Made by a program: the position numbers and the translations under genes. Shown here in pieces: positions 16,265 through 25,002 of a stretch of DNA of 64,000 nucleotides (its first letter is position 1; each line of letters opens with the position of its first letter). Source of the DNA: Hymenobacter sp. DG01 (lineage in GTDB: Bacteria; Bacteroidota; Bacteroidia; Cytophagales; Hymenobacteraceae); assembly GCF_006352025.1 (NCBI RefSeq), contig NZ_CP040936.1, positions 2,232,001 through 2,296,000 on the forward strand, in the 5' to 3' direction. The notes beneath the pieces are model-generated. The model worked only from the letters and a program-made list of their open reading frames with translations. It did not search any database and was not told the origin of the DNA.

Positions 16265-16729
16265 CTATTTCACTACTACCTGCACACCTATCTCCTGCCC
16301 TGCTGCTAGCTTCGGGATGAGGGCATGGTAGGTAATGTTGGGGGCTTCGGTAGTCATGCTGGGGCTGATGGTTACGTTGAGTAGCAGTTTGCTGGTGTAG
16401 CAGTCCTGCTGCAGGGTATAGTTGATTCCGCCTACCCCAGTGGCTAGCCCTTTCTTACCAATCACCAAATCATAGGTAACAAAGTCGATTTGTGGGCGGC
16501 AGCTGCCGCTTACTTGCTGCTCAAACTCTTGCTGGGAGCGAATGACAGTGTAGGTTTCCGACAGGTTGACATTCATCTGGCGGACAGTGTTCTCGCAGCC
16601 GTACTCCGTTTCTAAGCTTTTCACGACGGCAGGGATGTTCAGGCAAGGTTCCGGTTCAGTGCCACACACCGTAGCGCAGCCACTTACCAACATAGCAGTG
16701 CCAGCAAATAGAGTAAAGAATGTTTTCAT
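16265..16729 (-). CDS. Putative lipoprotein of unknown function
   Basis: A protein of 154 residues with a lipoprotein signal (LVSGC, Cys near 18). The mature part has several Cys residues (ATVCG, EPCLN, YGCEN, GSCRP, QDCYT) that could form disulfides, and beta-strand-like alternation toward the C-terminus. The ATG at 16729 (MKTFFTLF) is chosen because it opens the signal peptide. No family is recognised. It forms a three-gene same-strand group with the DUF3885-like and XAC2610-like genes. Confidence 0.65.
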   Translation of the reverse strand: MKTFFTLFAGTAMLVSGCATVCGTEPEPCLNIPAVVKSLETEYGCENTVRQMNVNLSETYTVIRSQQEFEQQVSGSCRPQIDFVTYDLVIGKKGLATGVGGINYTLQQDCYTSKLLLNVTISPSMTTEAPNITYHALIPKLAAGQEIGVQVVVK

Positions 16730-16810
16730 AGTGAGTGGCCAACTATAAGTTCTTTCCTCCTCTGATTCAGCTTTCAATGAGAAGGTTGCAACTCGCCTGG
16801 CAAACACACG

Positions 16811-16846
16811 AAAAAGGCCGCCCCAGAATCTGGGGCGGCCTTTTTT
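16811..16846. terminator. Strong bidirectional terminator after aconitase
   Basis: AAAAAGGCCGCCCCAGA and TCTGGGGCGGCCTTTTTT form a GC-rich stem with A and T tracts on both sides. It lies just beyond the aconitase stop, on the upstream side of the next minus-strand genes. Confidence 0.85.
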
Positions 16847-16864
16847 AGAAAGCTAATGCTTGAA

Positions 16865-19159
16865 TTATTTCTGCGACATCATGCTGCCACCGGCTTCCTT
16901 CAGGCGAATCAGGTTCAGGGCCGAGCCGGCTTTGAACCATTCGATCTGACCTTCATTGTAGGTGTGGTTTACCGTGATGAGATCAGTGTCGCCGTCGGCG
17001 TGGTGCAGACGAACCTGCAGGGGCTTGCCGGGGGCAAACTCCGTCAGGCCGAGGATGTCGATGGTGTCGTCTTCCTCGATCAGGTCGTAGTCGGCCTTGT
17101 TGGCGAAGGTCAGGGCCAGCATGCCCTGCTTCTTCAGGTTGGTTTCGTGGATACGGGCAAACGACTTTACCAGTACAGCGCGCACGCCCAGGTGGCGGGG
17201 CTCCATGGCCGCGTGCTCCCGCGACGAACCTTCACCGTAGTTCTCGTCGCCTACTACCACCGAGCCAACGCCCAGGGCTTTGTAGTTACGGGCTACCTGC
17301 GGCACGGCCGAGTACGGCGTACCCTGGGTCAGGGCATCCTTCACCGAGTTAGCTTCGCCATTGAAGGCGTTGATAGCCCCGATGAGCATGTTGTTGGAGA
17401 TGTTGTCCAGGTGGCCGCGGTATTTCAACCACGGGCCGGCCATCGAAATGTGGTCGGTGGTGCACTTGCCCTGGGCTTTGATGAGCAGACGCAGACCCAT
17501 CAGGTCTACCCCTTCCCACGGCTTGAAGCCTTCCAGCAGCTCCAGACGGTCGGAGTTCGGATCAACGATTACCTGTACGCCCGTGCCATCGGCGGCGGGA
17601 GCCTGGTAGCCGGCATCCTCTACGTCGAAGCCGCGGGGGGGCAGCTCGATACCCTGGGGCTCATCAAACTTCACCTGCTGGCCGTCTTTGGTGGTCAGCG
17701 TGTCGGTGAGGGGGTTGAAGGTCAGGTCGCCGGCAATAGCGAAGGCCGTTACGATTTCGGGCGAAGCCACGAAAGCGTGGGTGTTCGGGTTGCCGTCGTT
17801 ACGCTTGGCGAAGTTGCGGTTGAACGAAGTGATGATGGAGTTCGGCCGCTTCATGTCGTCCATGTGGCGGGCCCACTGCCCGATGCACGGACCGCAGGCA
17901 TTGGCCAGTACTACCCCACCCATCTGGGCGAAGGTGTCCAGCAGACCGTCGCGCTCCACAGTGTAGCGCACCAGCTCCGAGCCGGGCGTTACGGTGTAGT
18001 CAGCTTGTACCGTCAGGCCTTTGTCGGCGGCTTGCTTAGCTACCGAAGCAGCACGGGTGATGTCTTCGTACGAGGAGTTGGTGCACGAGCCAATCAAGCC
18101 AACTTCCAGCTTGGCAGGCCAGTTGTGCTCCCGAACGGCCGCAGCGAACTGCGAAATCGGCCAGGCAGCGTCCGGTGTGAACGGGCCGTTTACGTGGGGC
18201 TCCAGCTCCGAAAGGTTTATTTCAATCAGCTGATCGTAGTAAGCCTCGGGGTTAGCCAGAACTTCGTCGTCGGCGCGCAGGTGAGCGGCTACACCGGAAG
18301 CCATAGAGGCAATTTCAGCGCGGCCGGTGCCCTGCAGGTAGGCAGCCATTTTCTCGTCGTAGGCGAATACCGAGGTAGTAGCCCCGATTTCAGCGCCCAT
18401 GTTGCAGATGGTAGCCTTGCCCGTGCACGAGAGGTTTTCAGCACCTTCGCCGAAGTACTCTACGATAGCACCGGTACCGCCTTTCACGGTCAGGATGCCA
18501 GCCACCTTCAGGATTACGTCTTTGGGAGCCGTCCAGCCAGAGAGCTTACCGGTCAGCTTCACGCCAATTACTTTCGGGAACTTCAGTTCCCAGGCCATGC
18601 CCGACATTACGTCCACAGCATCGGCACCGCCAACACCAATGGCAACCATGCCCAGGCCGCCAGCGTTGGGGGTGTGTGAGTCAGTGCCGATCATCATGCC
18701 GCCGGGGAAGGCGTAGTTCTCGAGCACTACTTGGTGAATGATACCAGCACCGGGCTTCCAGAAGCCGATGCCGTATTTATTGGATACCGAAGCCAGGAAG
18801 TCATATACTTCCTTGTTTTCGGAGTTAGCTACGGCCAAATCCTGGTCGGCGCCGCGCTCTGCCTGAATCAGGTGGTCGCAGTGTACAGTGCTGGGCACGG
18901 CCACTTGGGCTTTGCCTGCCTGCATAAACTGCAACAGGGCCATCTGGGCGGTGGCGTCCTGCATGGCTACGCGGTCCGGAGCGAAATCGACGTAGGAAAC
19001 GCCCCGCTCATACGCCTGCGAAACAGAGCCGCCGTACAGGTGAGCGTACAGGATTTTTTCAGTCAGGGTAAGCGGGCGGCCAACGGCGGTACGGGCGGCT
19101 TCAATGCGAGAGCCCATGCCATCGTACACGGCCTTGATCATTTCTAAGTCAAACGCCAT
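16865..19159 (-). CDS. acn: Aconitate hydratase, mitochondrial type
   Basis: A TCA-cycle enzyme of 764 residues that interconverts citrate and isocitrate through a [4Fe-4S] cluster. Cluster Cys residues appear in SCTNSSYED and CGPCIGQW, and substrate-binding segments in [13 protein letters not shown]. The C-terminal swivelling domain has the [14 protein letters not shown] motif. Length and sequence fit the mitochondrial ACO2-like type (about 755-780 residues) rather than AcnA (about 890) or AcnB. It is monocistronic with a -7 box 51 bp upstream and a terminator immediately downstream. A 607-codon antisense frame within it is a GC-composition artefact. Confidence 0.97.
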   Translation of the reverse strand: MAFDLEMIKAVYDGMGSRIEAARTAVGRPLTLTEKILYAHLYGGSVSQAYERGVSYVDFAPDRVAMQDATAQMALLQFMQAGKAQVAVPSTVHCDHLIQAERGADQDLAVANSENKEVYDFLASVSNKYGIGFWKPGAGIIHQVVLENYAFPGGMMIGTDSHTPNAGGLGMVAIGVGGADAVDVMSGMAWELKFPKVIGVKLTGKLSGWTAPKDVILKVAGILTVKGGTGAIVEYFGEGAENLSCTGKATICNMGAEIGATTSVFAYDEKMAAYLQGTGRAEIASMASGVAAHLRADDEVLANPEAYYDQLIEINLSELEPHVNGPFTPDAAWPISQFAAAVREHNWPAKLEVGLIGSCTNSSYEDITRAASVAKQAADKGLTVQADYTVTPGSELVRYTVERDGLLDTFAQMGGVVLANACGPCIGQWARHMDDMKRPNSIITSFNRNFAKRNDGNPNTHAFVASPEIVTAFAIAGDLTFNPLTDTLTTKDGQQVKFDEPQGIELPPRGFDVEDAGYQAPAADGTGVQVIVDPNSDRLELLEGFKPWEGVDLMGLRLLIKAQGKCTTDHISMAGPWLKYRGHLDNISNNMLIGAINAFNGEANSVKDALTQGTPYSAVPQVARNYKALGVGSVVVGDENYGEGSSREHAAMEPRHLGVRAVLVKSFARIHETNLKKQGMLALTFANKADYDLIEEDDTIDILGLTEFAPGKPLQVRLHHADGDTDLITVNHTYNEGQIEWFKAGSALNLIRLKEAGGSMMSQK

Positions 19160-19209
19160 AATGCGAAATGGAAAAAGTGGAGAGAACGAACCTGTCGGAA
19201 ACAGGTACG

Positions 19210-19217
19210 CAAATATA
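19210..19217 (-). promoter_or_regulatory. -7 promoter box for aconitase
   Basis: TATATTTG on the minus strand matches TAnnTTTG, 51 bp upstream of the ATG. No obvious -33 TTG is seen. Confidence 0.5.
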
Positions 19218-19415
19218 GTTGCCGGTCGTTGCGCTGCCTAAAATTTCGGGCCCTGGGCGGCCCTGGCGGCCTGATTTAGAATCATTCCAAAAGGCACCGC
19301 TACCTTGCCGGCAGGCAGAATGCGCTGCCGGCCTTACATTCGCGACCTTGCTTTACTTAAACTAATAGCAGGCGGTAGTAGTTTAGCCTCGAATCAACCT
19401 TTTAACTTTTTTCCC

Positions 19416-20708
19416 ATGCCCGTCGCCTTCTCTTTTCGCAAGGCCATAGCCGGGGCCGGACTCGCGCTGGCCGCGGTGGCCTGTCAGTCCAATTCTTCCT
19501 CCGAAAAAACCGAGCCCGTGGAAACCACCGGCGCCAATGCTACCTACCTGCCGGCTGGTACCTGGCGCGGGGTGCTGTCGGCCCAGGGCCAGGAAATTCC
19601 GTTTCTGTTTGATGTAGAAGCGGGCAATAACAATCAGCCGGTAGCCGTGTACCTGCGCAACGGCGAGGAGCGCCTGAAGCTGGACGAAATCAAAACCGTA
19701 GGCGACTCTACCACCATCCGCCTGGGCGTGTTCGATGCCGCGCTGGTGGTATACGCCGACGGACAAACCAACCTGAAAGGTGCCTGGGTGAAGTATGATG
19801 CCAAGGAGCCCTACCGGGTACCCTTTTCGGCCAGAAAAGGCGAGGGCAGCTTGTTTGGGGCAAAATCGGGAAAGGAAAATCAATCTTTTGCCGGGACTTG
19901 GAAGGTCACGTTTAAGGGCGACGACGGCGAAACGTACCCCGCCGTAGGCGTATTCGAGCAGAAGGACCGGGCCGTGACCGGCACTTTCCTGACCTCTACC
20001 GGCGACTACCGCTACCTGGCTGGCAACGTGGATGGCAACACCATGAAGCTAACCACGTTCGATGGCAGCCACGGCTTTCTGTTTACGGCTGAAAAGCAGG
20101 AAAACACACTTACCGGCGACTTCTACAGCGGCAAATCGGGCCACGAAACCTGGACGGCTACCCTCGACCCGAACGCCAAGCTGCCCGACGCTAACGCCCT
20201 CACCGGCATGAAGCCCGGCCAGAAAAAGCTGGACTTCAAATTCCCGAGCATTATGGAAGGCGGCAGTATCTCGCCTGCTGACCCCAAGTACAAAGGCAAG
20301 GTAGTAGTGGTGCAGATTCTGGGCTCCTGGTGCCCCAACTGCATGGACGAAACCAACTTCCTGGCTCCTTGGTACGAGAAAAACAAAGGCCGCGGGGTGG
20401 AAATCATCGGGCTAGGCTACGAGCGCACCACCGACCAGAAAGTAGCTGCTCAGAAGCTGCTGAAGATGAAGCAGCGCATGAACGTGGGCTACGACCTGGC
20501 CGTGGCCGGCGAAGCCAACAAGGACGCCGCCAGCCAGTCGTTGCCCCAGGTGCAGAAGGTACTGGCCTTCCCTACCACCATCTTCCTCGACAAGAAAGGC
20601 GAGGTGCGCAAGATTCACACGGGTTTCTCAGGCCCCGGCACTGGCAAGTACTATGAGCAGGAAGTAGCCGAGTTCAACAAAACCATTGACCAGCTGCTAG
20701 CCGAGTAG
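19416..20708 (+). CDS. TlpA-like thioredoxin-family lipoprotein
   Basis: A protein of 430 residues. A lipoprotein signal (AAVACQS, Cys about 23) is followed by a long beta-rich N-terminal domain (about 45-285) and a C-terminal redoxin/TlpA domain (about 290-430). The redox motif is WCPNC in LGSWCPNCMDE, and the cis-proline appears in AFPTTIFLD. The product is likely a periplasmic disulfide oxidoreductase tethered to a membrane. The ATG at 19416 is used because the upstream extension of the frame precedes the signal peptide. It appears to be transcribed alone; a hairpin follows the stop. Confidence 0.88.
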   Translation: MPVAFSFRKAIAGAGLALAAVACQSNSSSEKTEPVETTGANATYLPAGTWRGVLSAQGQEIPFLFDVEAGNNNQPVAVYLRNGEERLKLDEIKTVGDSTTIRLGVFDAALVVYADGQTNLKGAWVKYDAKEPYRVPFSARKGEGSLFGAKSGKENQSFAGTWKVTFKGDDGETYPAVGVFEQKDRAVTGTFLTSTGDYRYLAGNVDGNTMKLTTFDGSHGFLFTAEKQENTLTGDFYSGKSGHETWTATLDPNAKLPDANALTGMKPGQKKLDFKFPSIMEGGSISPADPKYKGKVVVVQILGSWCPNCMDETNFLAPWYEKNKGRGVEIIGLGYERTTDQKVAAQKLLKMKQRMNVGYDLAVAGEANKDAASQSLPQVQKVLAFPTTIFLDKKGEVRKIHTGFSGPGTGKYYEQEVAEFNKTIDQLLAE

Positions 20709-20730
20709 GTTGCTGGCTGCTGTTTATATG

Positions 20731-20763
20731 ACGGGCCTGCTCTTCTCTGGAGGGCAGGCCCGT
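20731..20763 (+). terminator. Hairpin after the TlpA-like gene
   Basis: ACGGGCCTGC pairs perfectly with GCAGGCCCGT over a 13-base loop. The following tract is only TTGTGCT, so intrinsic termination is uncertain; it may act as a 3' stabiliser. Confidence 0.5.
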
Positions 20764-20937
20764 TGTGCTATATCAGACGGGTAGCAAACTCCTGACAGCA
20801 CTTTATCAGGCCCGACTTCCTACCCCATGCTCTGTAGCCAAACCCCACTTCATTCGTACTGATAGTCGGCTACGTCTGTCAGGACCTGCACATGAAGCGT
20901 CCTGCCCTTTTGCCCGACATTCCTACCCCTCGCCTCC

Positions 20938-22044
20938 ATGCCAACCCCGATACAGCGCTATGTACCCCGCACGCGGCGAGCCGTCCGCAGCCTGATTCAG
21001 CTTCATCCGGCTCCCTGGCGCTGGAAGGTGGGCTTGGAAGCAGGGCTGGCGCTGGGGTTGCCGCTGGGGCTGTTTACCGCGCTGGGACACCAAGGTTGGG
21101 GGCTGCAGGCGGCACTGGGAGCCTTCACGGCCCTGTACGGAGCTAGCCTGAGCCGCCGCGACCGGATGAACTTGCTGCCGCTGGTAGCGGCCGGACTGGT
21201 TTTGGCCTCGGGGCTGGGGGTAGCGGGCGCCGGCAGCCTCTGGCTGAGCAATGTGTGCCTGGTGCTGGTGAGTGCAGTGGCATGCGTGCTGACGCTGGGT
21301 ATCCGGCTGGGGCCACCCGGCCCCATGATGTTTGTGCTGGTAACGGCCGTCAGTGCCCACCTGGCCCGGCCGAAGGAGTTAGGCGGAGTTGGCTTGCCGG
21401 GCCTGCCGCTGATTGGGCTGGTAGCGGTGGGGGCAACCCTGGCTTACCTGGTGATTATCGCGCCGCTGCTGTTGCCCTCGGTCCGAAAGCGCCACGGGTC
21501 GGCCTCAGGGCTGCGGGTGCTGTATCCGAAGTTTCAACTCGACGAGGACACCCTGCTGATGGCGCTGCGCGTGGTGGTAGGCGTGCTGATTACCTGTCTG
21601 GTGAGTCGGCCGCTGGGGGCGCACCGGACGTATTGGGTGGTGCTGTCGGCAGTGGCGGTGCTGCAGTCCAGCGCTTCCCGGCAGCTGACGACCATCCGGG
21701 GAGTGCAGCGCATGATTGGTACGCTGCTGGGCATTGGGGTCTTTGAGCTGCTGACCTTGGCTCAGCCTTCGGGCCTGTGGCTGGTGGCACTGCTGATGCT
21801 GCTGCAGGCGGCTACAGAGGTAGTGGTGGCCCGCAATTACGCCTTCGCCCTGCTGTTTATTACCCCTATGGCGCTGCTGAATTCCACGGCCGGGCACCCC
21901 GGCAGCACGCTAATTTCGGTGGAAGGCCGCGTTTTCGATACCCTGCTGGGGGCCACTATTGCGCTGCTGTTGTTCTGGGCCAGCGAGTGGCTGGTGCGTA
22001 GGCTACCCCTGTTTACTCAGGCAAAGCCAACCAATGCGCCGTAG
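20938..22044 (+). CDS. FUSC-family membrane protein
   Basis: A protein of 368 residues with two sets of about five hydrophobic helices (about 30-185 and 210-355) joined by a cytoplasmic-looking loop. The second set begins with a segment typical of FUSC_2 proteins (MALRVVVGVLITCLV, then HRTYWVVLSAVAVLQ). Related proteins (AaeB, YccS) are implicated in aromatic acid or fusaric acid efflux, but no membrane-fusion partner is encoded here. Its stop codon lies in one arm of a hairpin shared with the convergent acetyltransferase gene. Confidence 0.85.
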   Translation: MPTPIQRYVPRTRRAVRSLIQLHPAPWRWKVGLEAGLALGLPLGLFTALGHQGWGLQAALGAFTALYGASLSRRDRMNLLPLVAAGLVLASGLGVAGAGSLWLSNVCLVLVSAVACVLTLGIRLGPPGPMMFVLVTAVSAHLARPKELGGVGLPGLPLIGLVAVGATLAYLVIIAPLLLPSVRKRHGSASGLRVLYPKFQLDEDTLLMALRVVVGVLITCLVSRPLGAHRTYWVVLSAVAVLQSSASRQLTTIRGVQRMIGTLLGIGVFELLTLAQPSGLWLVALLMLLQAATEVVVARNYAFALLFITPMALLNSTAGHPGSTLISVEGRVFDTLLGATIALLLFWASEWLVRRLPLFTQAKPTNAP

Positions 22045-22075
22045 CACTGCCACCAGCCTACAACCGTAGTGCTAC
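22041..22075. terminator. Hairpin spanning both stop codons of two convergent genes
   Basis: GTAGCACT (22041-22048) pairs with AGTGCTAC (22068-22075). The left arm includes the TAG of the FUSC gene and the right arm the TAG of the acetyltransferase gene. It lacks a T tract, so it may work as a short bidirectional 3' end. Confidence 0.45.
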
Positions 22076-22638
22076 ACCTGCGCCCGTGGCCGTTCCAGCA
22101 GCACAATGGGCTCGGCGTGGTAGGTGGTGCGGGCAAATTCCCGGAACCCAAACTTGTGCGCCACTCCCAGGGAGGCCGCATTGTCGGGGTCGATGATGCA
22201 GGTCAGGCGGGCCGTTGGAAACTGCGCCTCAATCCATTGCAAAGCCGCTCCTACTGCCTGGGTGGCGTAGCCCCGGCCGTGCACGCGCGGCGAAAGAGTC
22301 CAGCCGGCTTCGAGGGTGCCTTTGAGGGACGGCGTCAGGTCGCGCTGAAAGTCAAAGAACCCTACGGTACCGATGAATTCGCCGGTGGCCTTTTCTTCTA
22401 TCGACCAAGCCCCGTAGCCAAGCAGCGTCCAGTGCCCCTGCTGAGCCAGCAGCCGACGCCAGCCATCTTCCTCGGTTTGGGGCTTGTTGCCGAGGTAGCG
22501 GTAGAACGCGGGGTCGGTGAGCATGGCGGCAAACGCGGGCAGGTCGGTTATGCGGGGGCCGCGCAAAAGCAAATCGGGGGTTTCCAGTTCAGGGACCGAA
22601 GAATGCGGGGCGGTTAGCAGGCTCAGGGGCTGGGTCAT
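22072..22638 (-). CDS. GNAT-family N-acetyltransferase (RimJ/RimL type)
   Basis: A protein of 188 residues. LETPDLLLRGPRITDLPAF starts the fold, GTVGFFDF and LEAGWTLSP form the central strands, and RVHGRGYATQAV is the acetyl-CoA-binding (R/Q)xxGxG/A motif. The C-terminal IIDPDNAASLGVAHKFGF closes the domain. Such enzymes acetylate protein N-termini, ribosomal proteins, antibiotics or small amines; the substrate cannot be told. It is monocistronic. Confidence 0.88.
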   Translation of the reverse strand: MTQPLSLLTAPHSSVPELETPDLLLRGPRITDLPAFAAMLTDPAFYRYLGNKPQTEEDGWRRLLAQQGHWTLLGYGAWSIEEKATGEFIGTVGFFDFQRDLTPSLKGTLEAGWTLSPRVHGRGYATQAVGAALQWIEAQFPTARLTCIIDPDNAASLGVAHKFGFREFARTTYHAEPIVLLERPRAQV

Positions 22639-22845
22639 ACAGGCAAGTATAGCAAAATAGCTTCCCGGTGCCGCATCAGAAGAAAAGGAAACGACGAGTA
22701 AAAGCGCCGATTGGTCGGTGTTTCGGAGGTAGTGCTAGATAAGTAGGCCAACGGCGGGCAATCGGGCACTGGGTTTGAATGAAGACTGGCAGAACGCAGC
22801 GCGTTAGGCGCTACCCTTACTTCAGCCTTCAACCTTCTCAGTATC

Positions 22846-23346
22846 ATGAAAAAGCACCTCTTTAGCCTCGCCCTTCTTTTTGGTTTATCTTCTTCCATCG
22901 TAGGCACCAGCTTTGCCGCCGACCTGCGCCAGGATGACGGCCGCCAGCGTCGCCAGGGCCGCGAACAGCGCCAGGACCGTCGCCAAGACCACGACCGCCG
23001 GGGCAAGTTTAGCGCCCAGGAACGCCAGCGCCGCACCGATGAACTGGCCAAAGAACTGGACCTGAGCAAAAAGCAGAAGTCGAAAATCGAGAAGATTTTC
23101 CAGGATCAACAGCAGCAGATGCAAGCCCTGCGTGGCCGTTCGGGCCAGGACCGGGGCCAGCAGATGAGCGAGTTCAAGCGCATCCGCGAAAACACCGATA
23201 AGCAGCTCAAAGACGCCCTCTCGAAAAAGCAATATGCCCAACTGGAAGCCAAACGCCAGGAGCGCATGCGCCAAATGAGCAACCGCCGCGACCGGCAGCA
23301 GGACCACCAAGGTACTGACCGCCGCGGCTTCGGGGGCCGCAGCTAA
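22846..23346 (+). CDS. Exported Arg/Gln-rich Spy/CpxP-like protein
   Basis: A protein of 166 residues with a signal peptide (MKKHLFSLALLF..., cleaved near SFAAD) and a highly charged, Gln/Arg-rich mature region. LAKELDLSKKQKSKIEKIF followed by a helical stretch and DALSKKQYAQLEAKRQE resembles the two LTxxQ-like helices of Spy/CpxP periplasmic chaperones and of many small Bacteroidota exported proteins. The ends are low-complexity. It could bind envelope proteins or nucleic acid, but no function is established. A terminator follows. Confidence 0.72.
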   Translation: MKKHLFSLALLFGLSSSIVGTSFAADLRQDDGRQRRQGREQRQDRRQDHDRRGKFSAQERQRRTDELAKELDLSKKQKSKIEKIFQDQQQQMQALRGRSGQDRGQQMSEFKRIRENTDKQLKDALSKKQYAQLEAKRQERMRQMSNRRDRQQDHQGTDRRGFGGRS

Positions 23347-23380
23347 TTTCCTACCCCCTGCTTAGGCCGTAACCTGTTCA

Positions 23381-23416
23381 AGCCGCTCTGTCCGTTCGCT
23401 CGGGCAGGGCGGTTTT
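23381..23416 (+). terminator. Rho-independent terminator
   Basis: CCGCTCTG pairs with CAGGGCGG (one T-G wobble) and is followed by TTTT. It ends the Spy-like gene. Confidence 0.65.
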
Positions 23417-23472
23417 GCGTGGAGGCGGGGGTAGGGCGGGTAAACGGTAGAAACACATTTGCTACACAATAG

Positions 23473-23574
23473 GACGTGTCATGTCGAGCCCCGCGAGACA
23501 TCTCGCTCGAATCGTTGGATTACTATTCCAACGTCAGCACGTGAGATGTCTCGACAAGCTCGACATGACACGTC
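23473..23574. repeat. Imperfect palindromic intergenic element A
   Basis: The outer arms GACGTGTCATGTCGAG (23473-23488) and CTCGACATGACACGTC (23559-23574) are perfect 16-bp complements. Inner segments CGAGACATCTC/GAGATGTCTCG and CGTTGGA/TCCAACG also pair, so the whole 102 bp folds into one long hairpin. The 348-bp gap it occupies holds no gene apart from the terminator at 23381. It contains ACGTCAGCACG, also present in the element at 24886-24999. It resembles REP or MITE-like repeats. Confidence 0.75.
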
Positions 23575-23694
23575 TTTTATTGCAATGTTCCTGTGGTCAG
23601 GGGCTCACTGGCAAAGCATTGTGGCCTTTTGCCGGATGCAGTAAAGTATTTCCCGTATATAATCGACTACGGGCTTACCTCCTACCCCACTCGC

Positions 23695-24822
23695 ATGCGC
23701 AAACCTCTCCGCTTCCTGGGCCGCCTCACGGTCAGCCTTCTGCTAGTTCTGCTGGTAATAGGCGTAGCCTTTGCCAACCTCAGCCCCGAGTTTGGGGGCA
23801 AGCCCACCAAGGCCGAGCGGGCAGCCTACGCGAAATCGGGGCACTACCAGGATGGGGAATTTCAGAATCTGGTACCCACTACCCTCATGACGGGGGGCAG
23901 CACAGTTGGCTCGCTCTGGCGCTTCTTGTTCAGTAAAACCCCCAACGACAAACCCGCCGGACCGCTGCCCATGCAGCCCCTGGACTCCGTGAGCATCACG
24001 CAAAAAACGCCGGAAGTGCTACGCGTAACCTGGTTTGGGCACTCGGCCAGCCTGGTAGAAATAGCCGGGAAGAACATTCTGCTTGACCCCATGCTGAGCG
24101 TGAAGATGGGCCCTATTTCCTGGATTACGCCCCAGCGCTACAATCCGCAGGTAGCCATTACCGCCGAGCAGCTGCCGCCTATTGATGCCGTGCTCATTTC
24201 CCACGACCACTACGACCATCTTGATTACCAGACCATTCTGCGGCTCAAAGACAAAACTACCCACTTCTTCGTGCCACTGGGGGTAGGAGCCCACCTGCGG
24301 GCCTGGGGCGTGGCGCCGGAGCGGATACGGGAGCTGGATTGGAACGACTCGGTGCAGCTGCCCGGCGGCCTGAGCATCACCAGCACGCCGGCCCGGCACT
24401 TTTCCGGCCGGGGTCTCACCAACCGCAACTCCACTTCCTGGAGCTCTTGGGTGATAAAATCGGCTACAAAGCGCGTATTCTATAGCGGCGACGGGGGCTA
24501 CGGACCGCACTTCCAAACCATCGGCCAACAGCACGGCCCCTTCGACCTGGCCCTGATGGAATGCGGACAGTACGACGCGCAATGGGCTCAGATTCATATG
24601 CTGCCTGAGCAGAGCGTGCAGGCCGCCCTGGATGTGCAAGCCAGGCTGCTGTTACCCGTGCATTGGGGCGCTTTCACGGAGGCCCATCATGCCTGGAACG
24701 AACCAGTGCAACGGGCTTCGGCCGCCGCTGCTCGCCTCAATTTACCTATGACAACTCCCCTGCTGGGCCAAACTATTACGCTCGGTGCCGGCCCACTTCC
24801 GCAAACGAAGTGGTGGCAGTAG
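23695..24822 (+). CDS. Metallo-beta-lactamase-fold hydrolase (UlaG / NAPE-PLD like)
   Basis: A protein of 375 residues with an N-terminal hydrophobic anchor or signal (about 8-30). The MBL core follows: TWFGHSASLVEIAG, metal motif SHDHYDHLD (HxHxDH), TPARHFSGRG, FYSGDGGYG and VHWGAFTEA. These fit the NAPE-PLD/UlaG-like branch of hydrolases acting on phosphodiester or lactone substrates; the substrate is unknown. The ATG at 23695 (MRKPLRFLG) opens the hydrophobic segment, and upstream frame extension is non-coding. It lies between the two palindromic elements. Confidence 0.88.
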   Translation: MRKPLRFLGRLTVSLLLVLLVIGVAFANLSPEFGGKPTKAERAAYAKSGHYQDGEFQNLVPTTLMTGGSTVGSLWRFLFSKTPNDKPAGPLPMQPLDSVSITQKTPEVLRVTWFGHSASLVEIAGKNILLDPMLSVKMGPISWITPQRYNPQVAITAEQLPPIDAVLISHDHYDHLDYQTILRLKDKTTHFFVPLGVGAHLRAWGVAPERIRELDWNDSVQLPGGLSITSTPARHFSGRGLTNRNSTSWSSWVIKSATKRVFYSGDGGYGPHFQTIGQQHGPFDLALMECGQYDAQWAQIHMLPEQSVQAALDVQARLLLPVHWGAFTEAHHAWNEPVQRASAAAARLNLPMTTPLLGQTITLGAGPLPQTKWWQ

Positions 24823-24885
24823 GGGTGTTCTGATGAGCATTAGACGAATTAAGCAGAATCTGGCCTGCAGTGAGGATTGAGTGAA

Positions 24886-24999
24886 AAATAGCTGTCATCC
24901 TGAGTATAGCGAAGGACCTTATCACGTCAGCACGAGTCGTAATAACGATTTGTTCTAGCGTGACAAGGTCCTTCGCTGCACTCAGGATGACAGCTATTT
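24886..24999. repeat. Imperfect palindromic intergenic element B
   Basis: The left arm AAATAGCTGTCATCCTGAGT pairs with ACTCAGGATGACAGCTATTT, and inside it AGCGAAGGACCTT pairs with AAGGTCCTTCGCT and TCACG with CGTGA. The element ends 3 bp from the stop of the P450 gene and could also act as its 3' end. It shares the 11-mer ACGTCAGCACG and the GTCAT..GAG arm layout with the element at 23473. Similar sequences recur between genes in this phylum as far as I recall. Confidence 0.75.
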
Positions 25000-25002
25000 C
25001 GG

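Noticed and set aside
16856..18679. 607-codon open frame opposite aconitase
   Set aside because: It mirrors the codon pattern of a highly conserved gene in GC-rich DNA, is low in complexity, and has no domain. The aconitase reading is certain.
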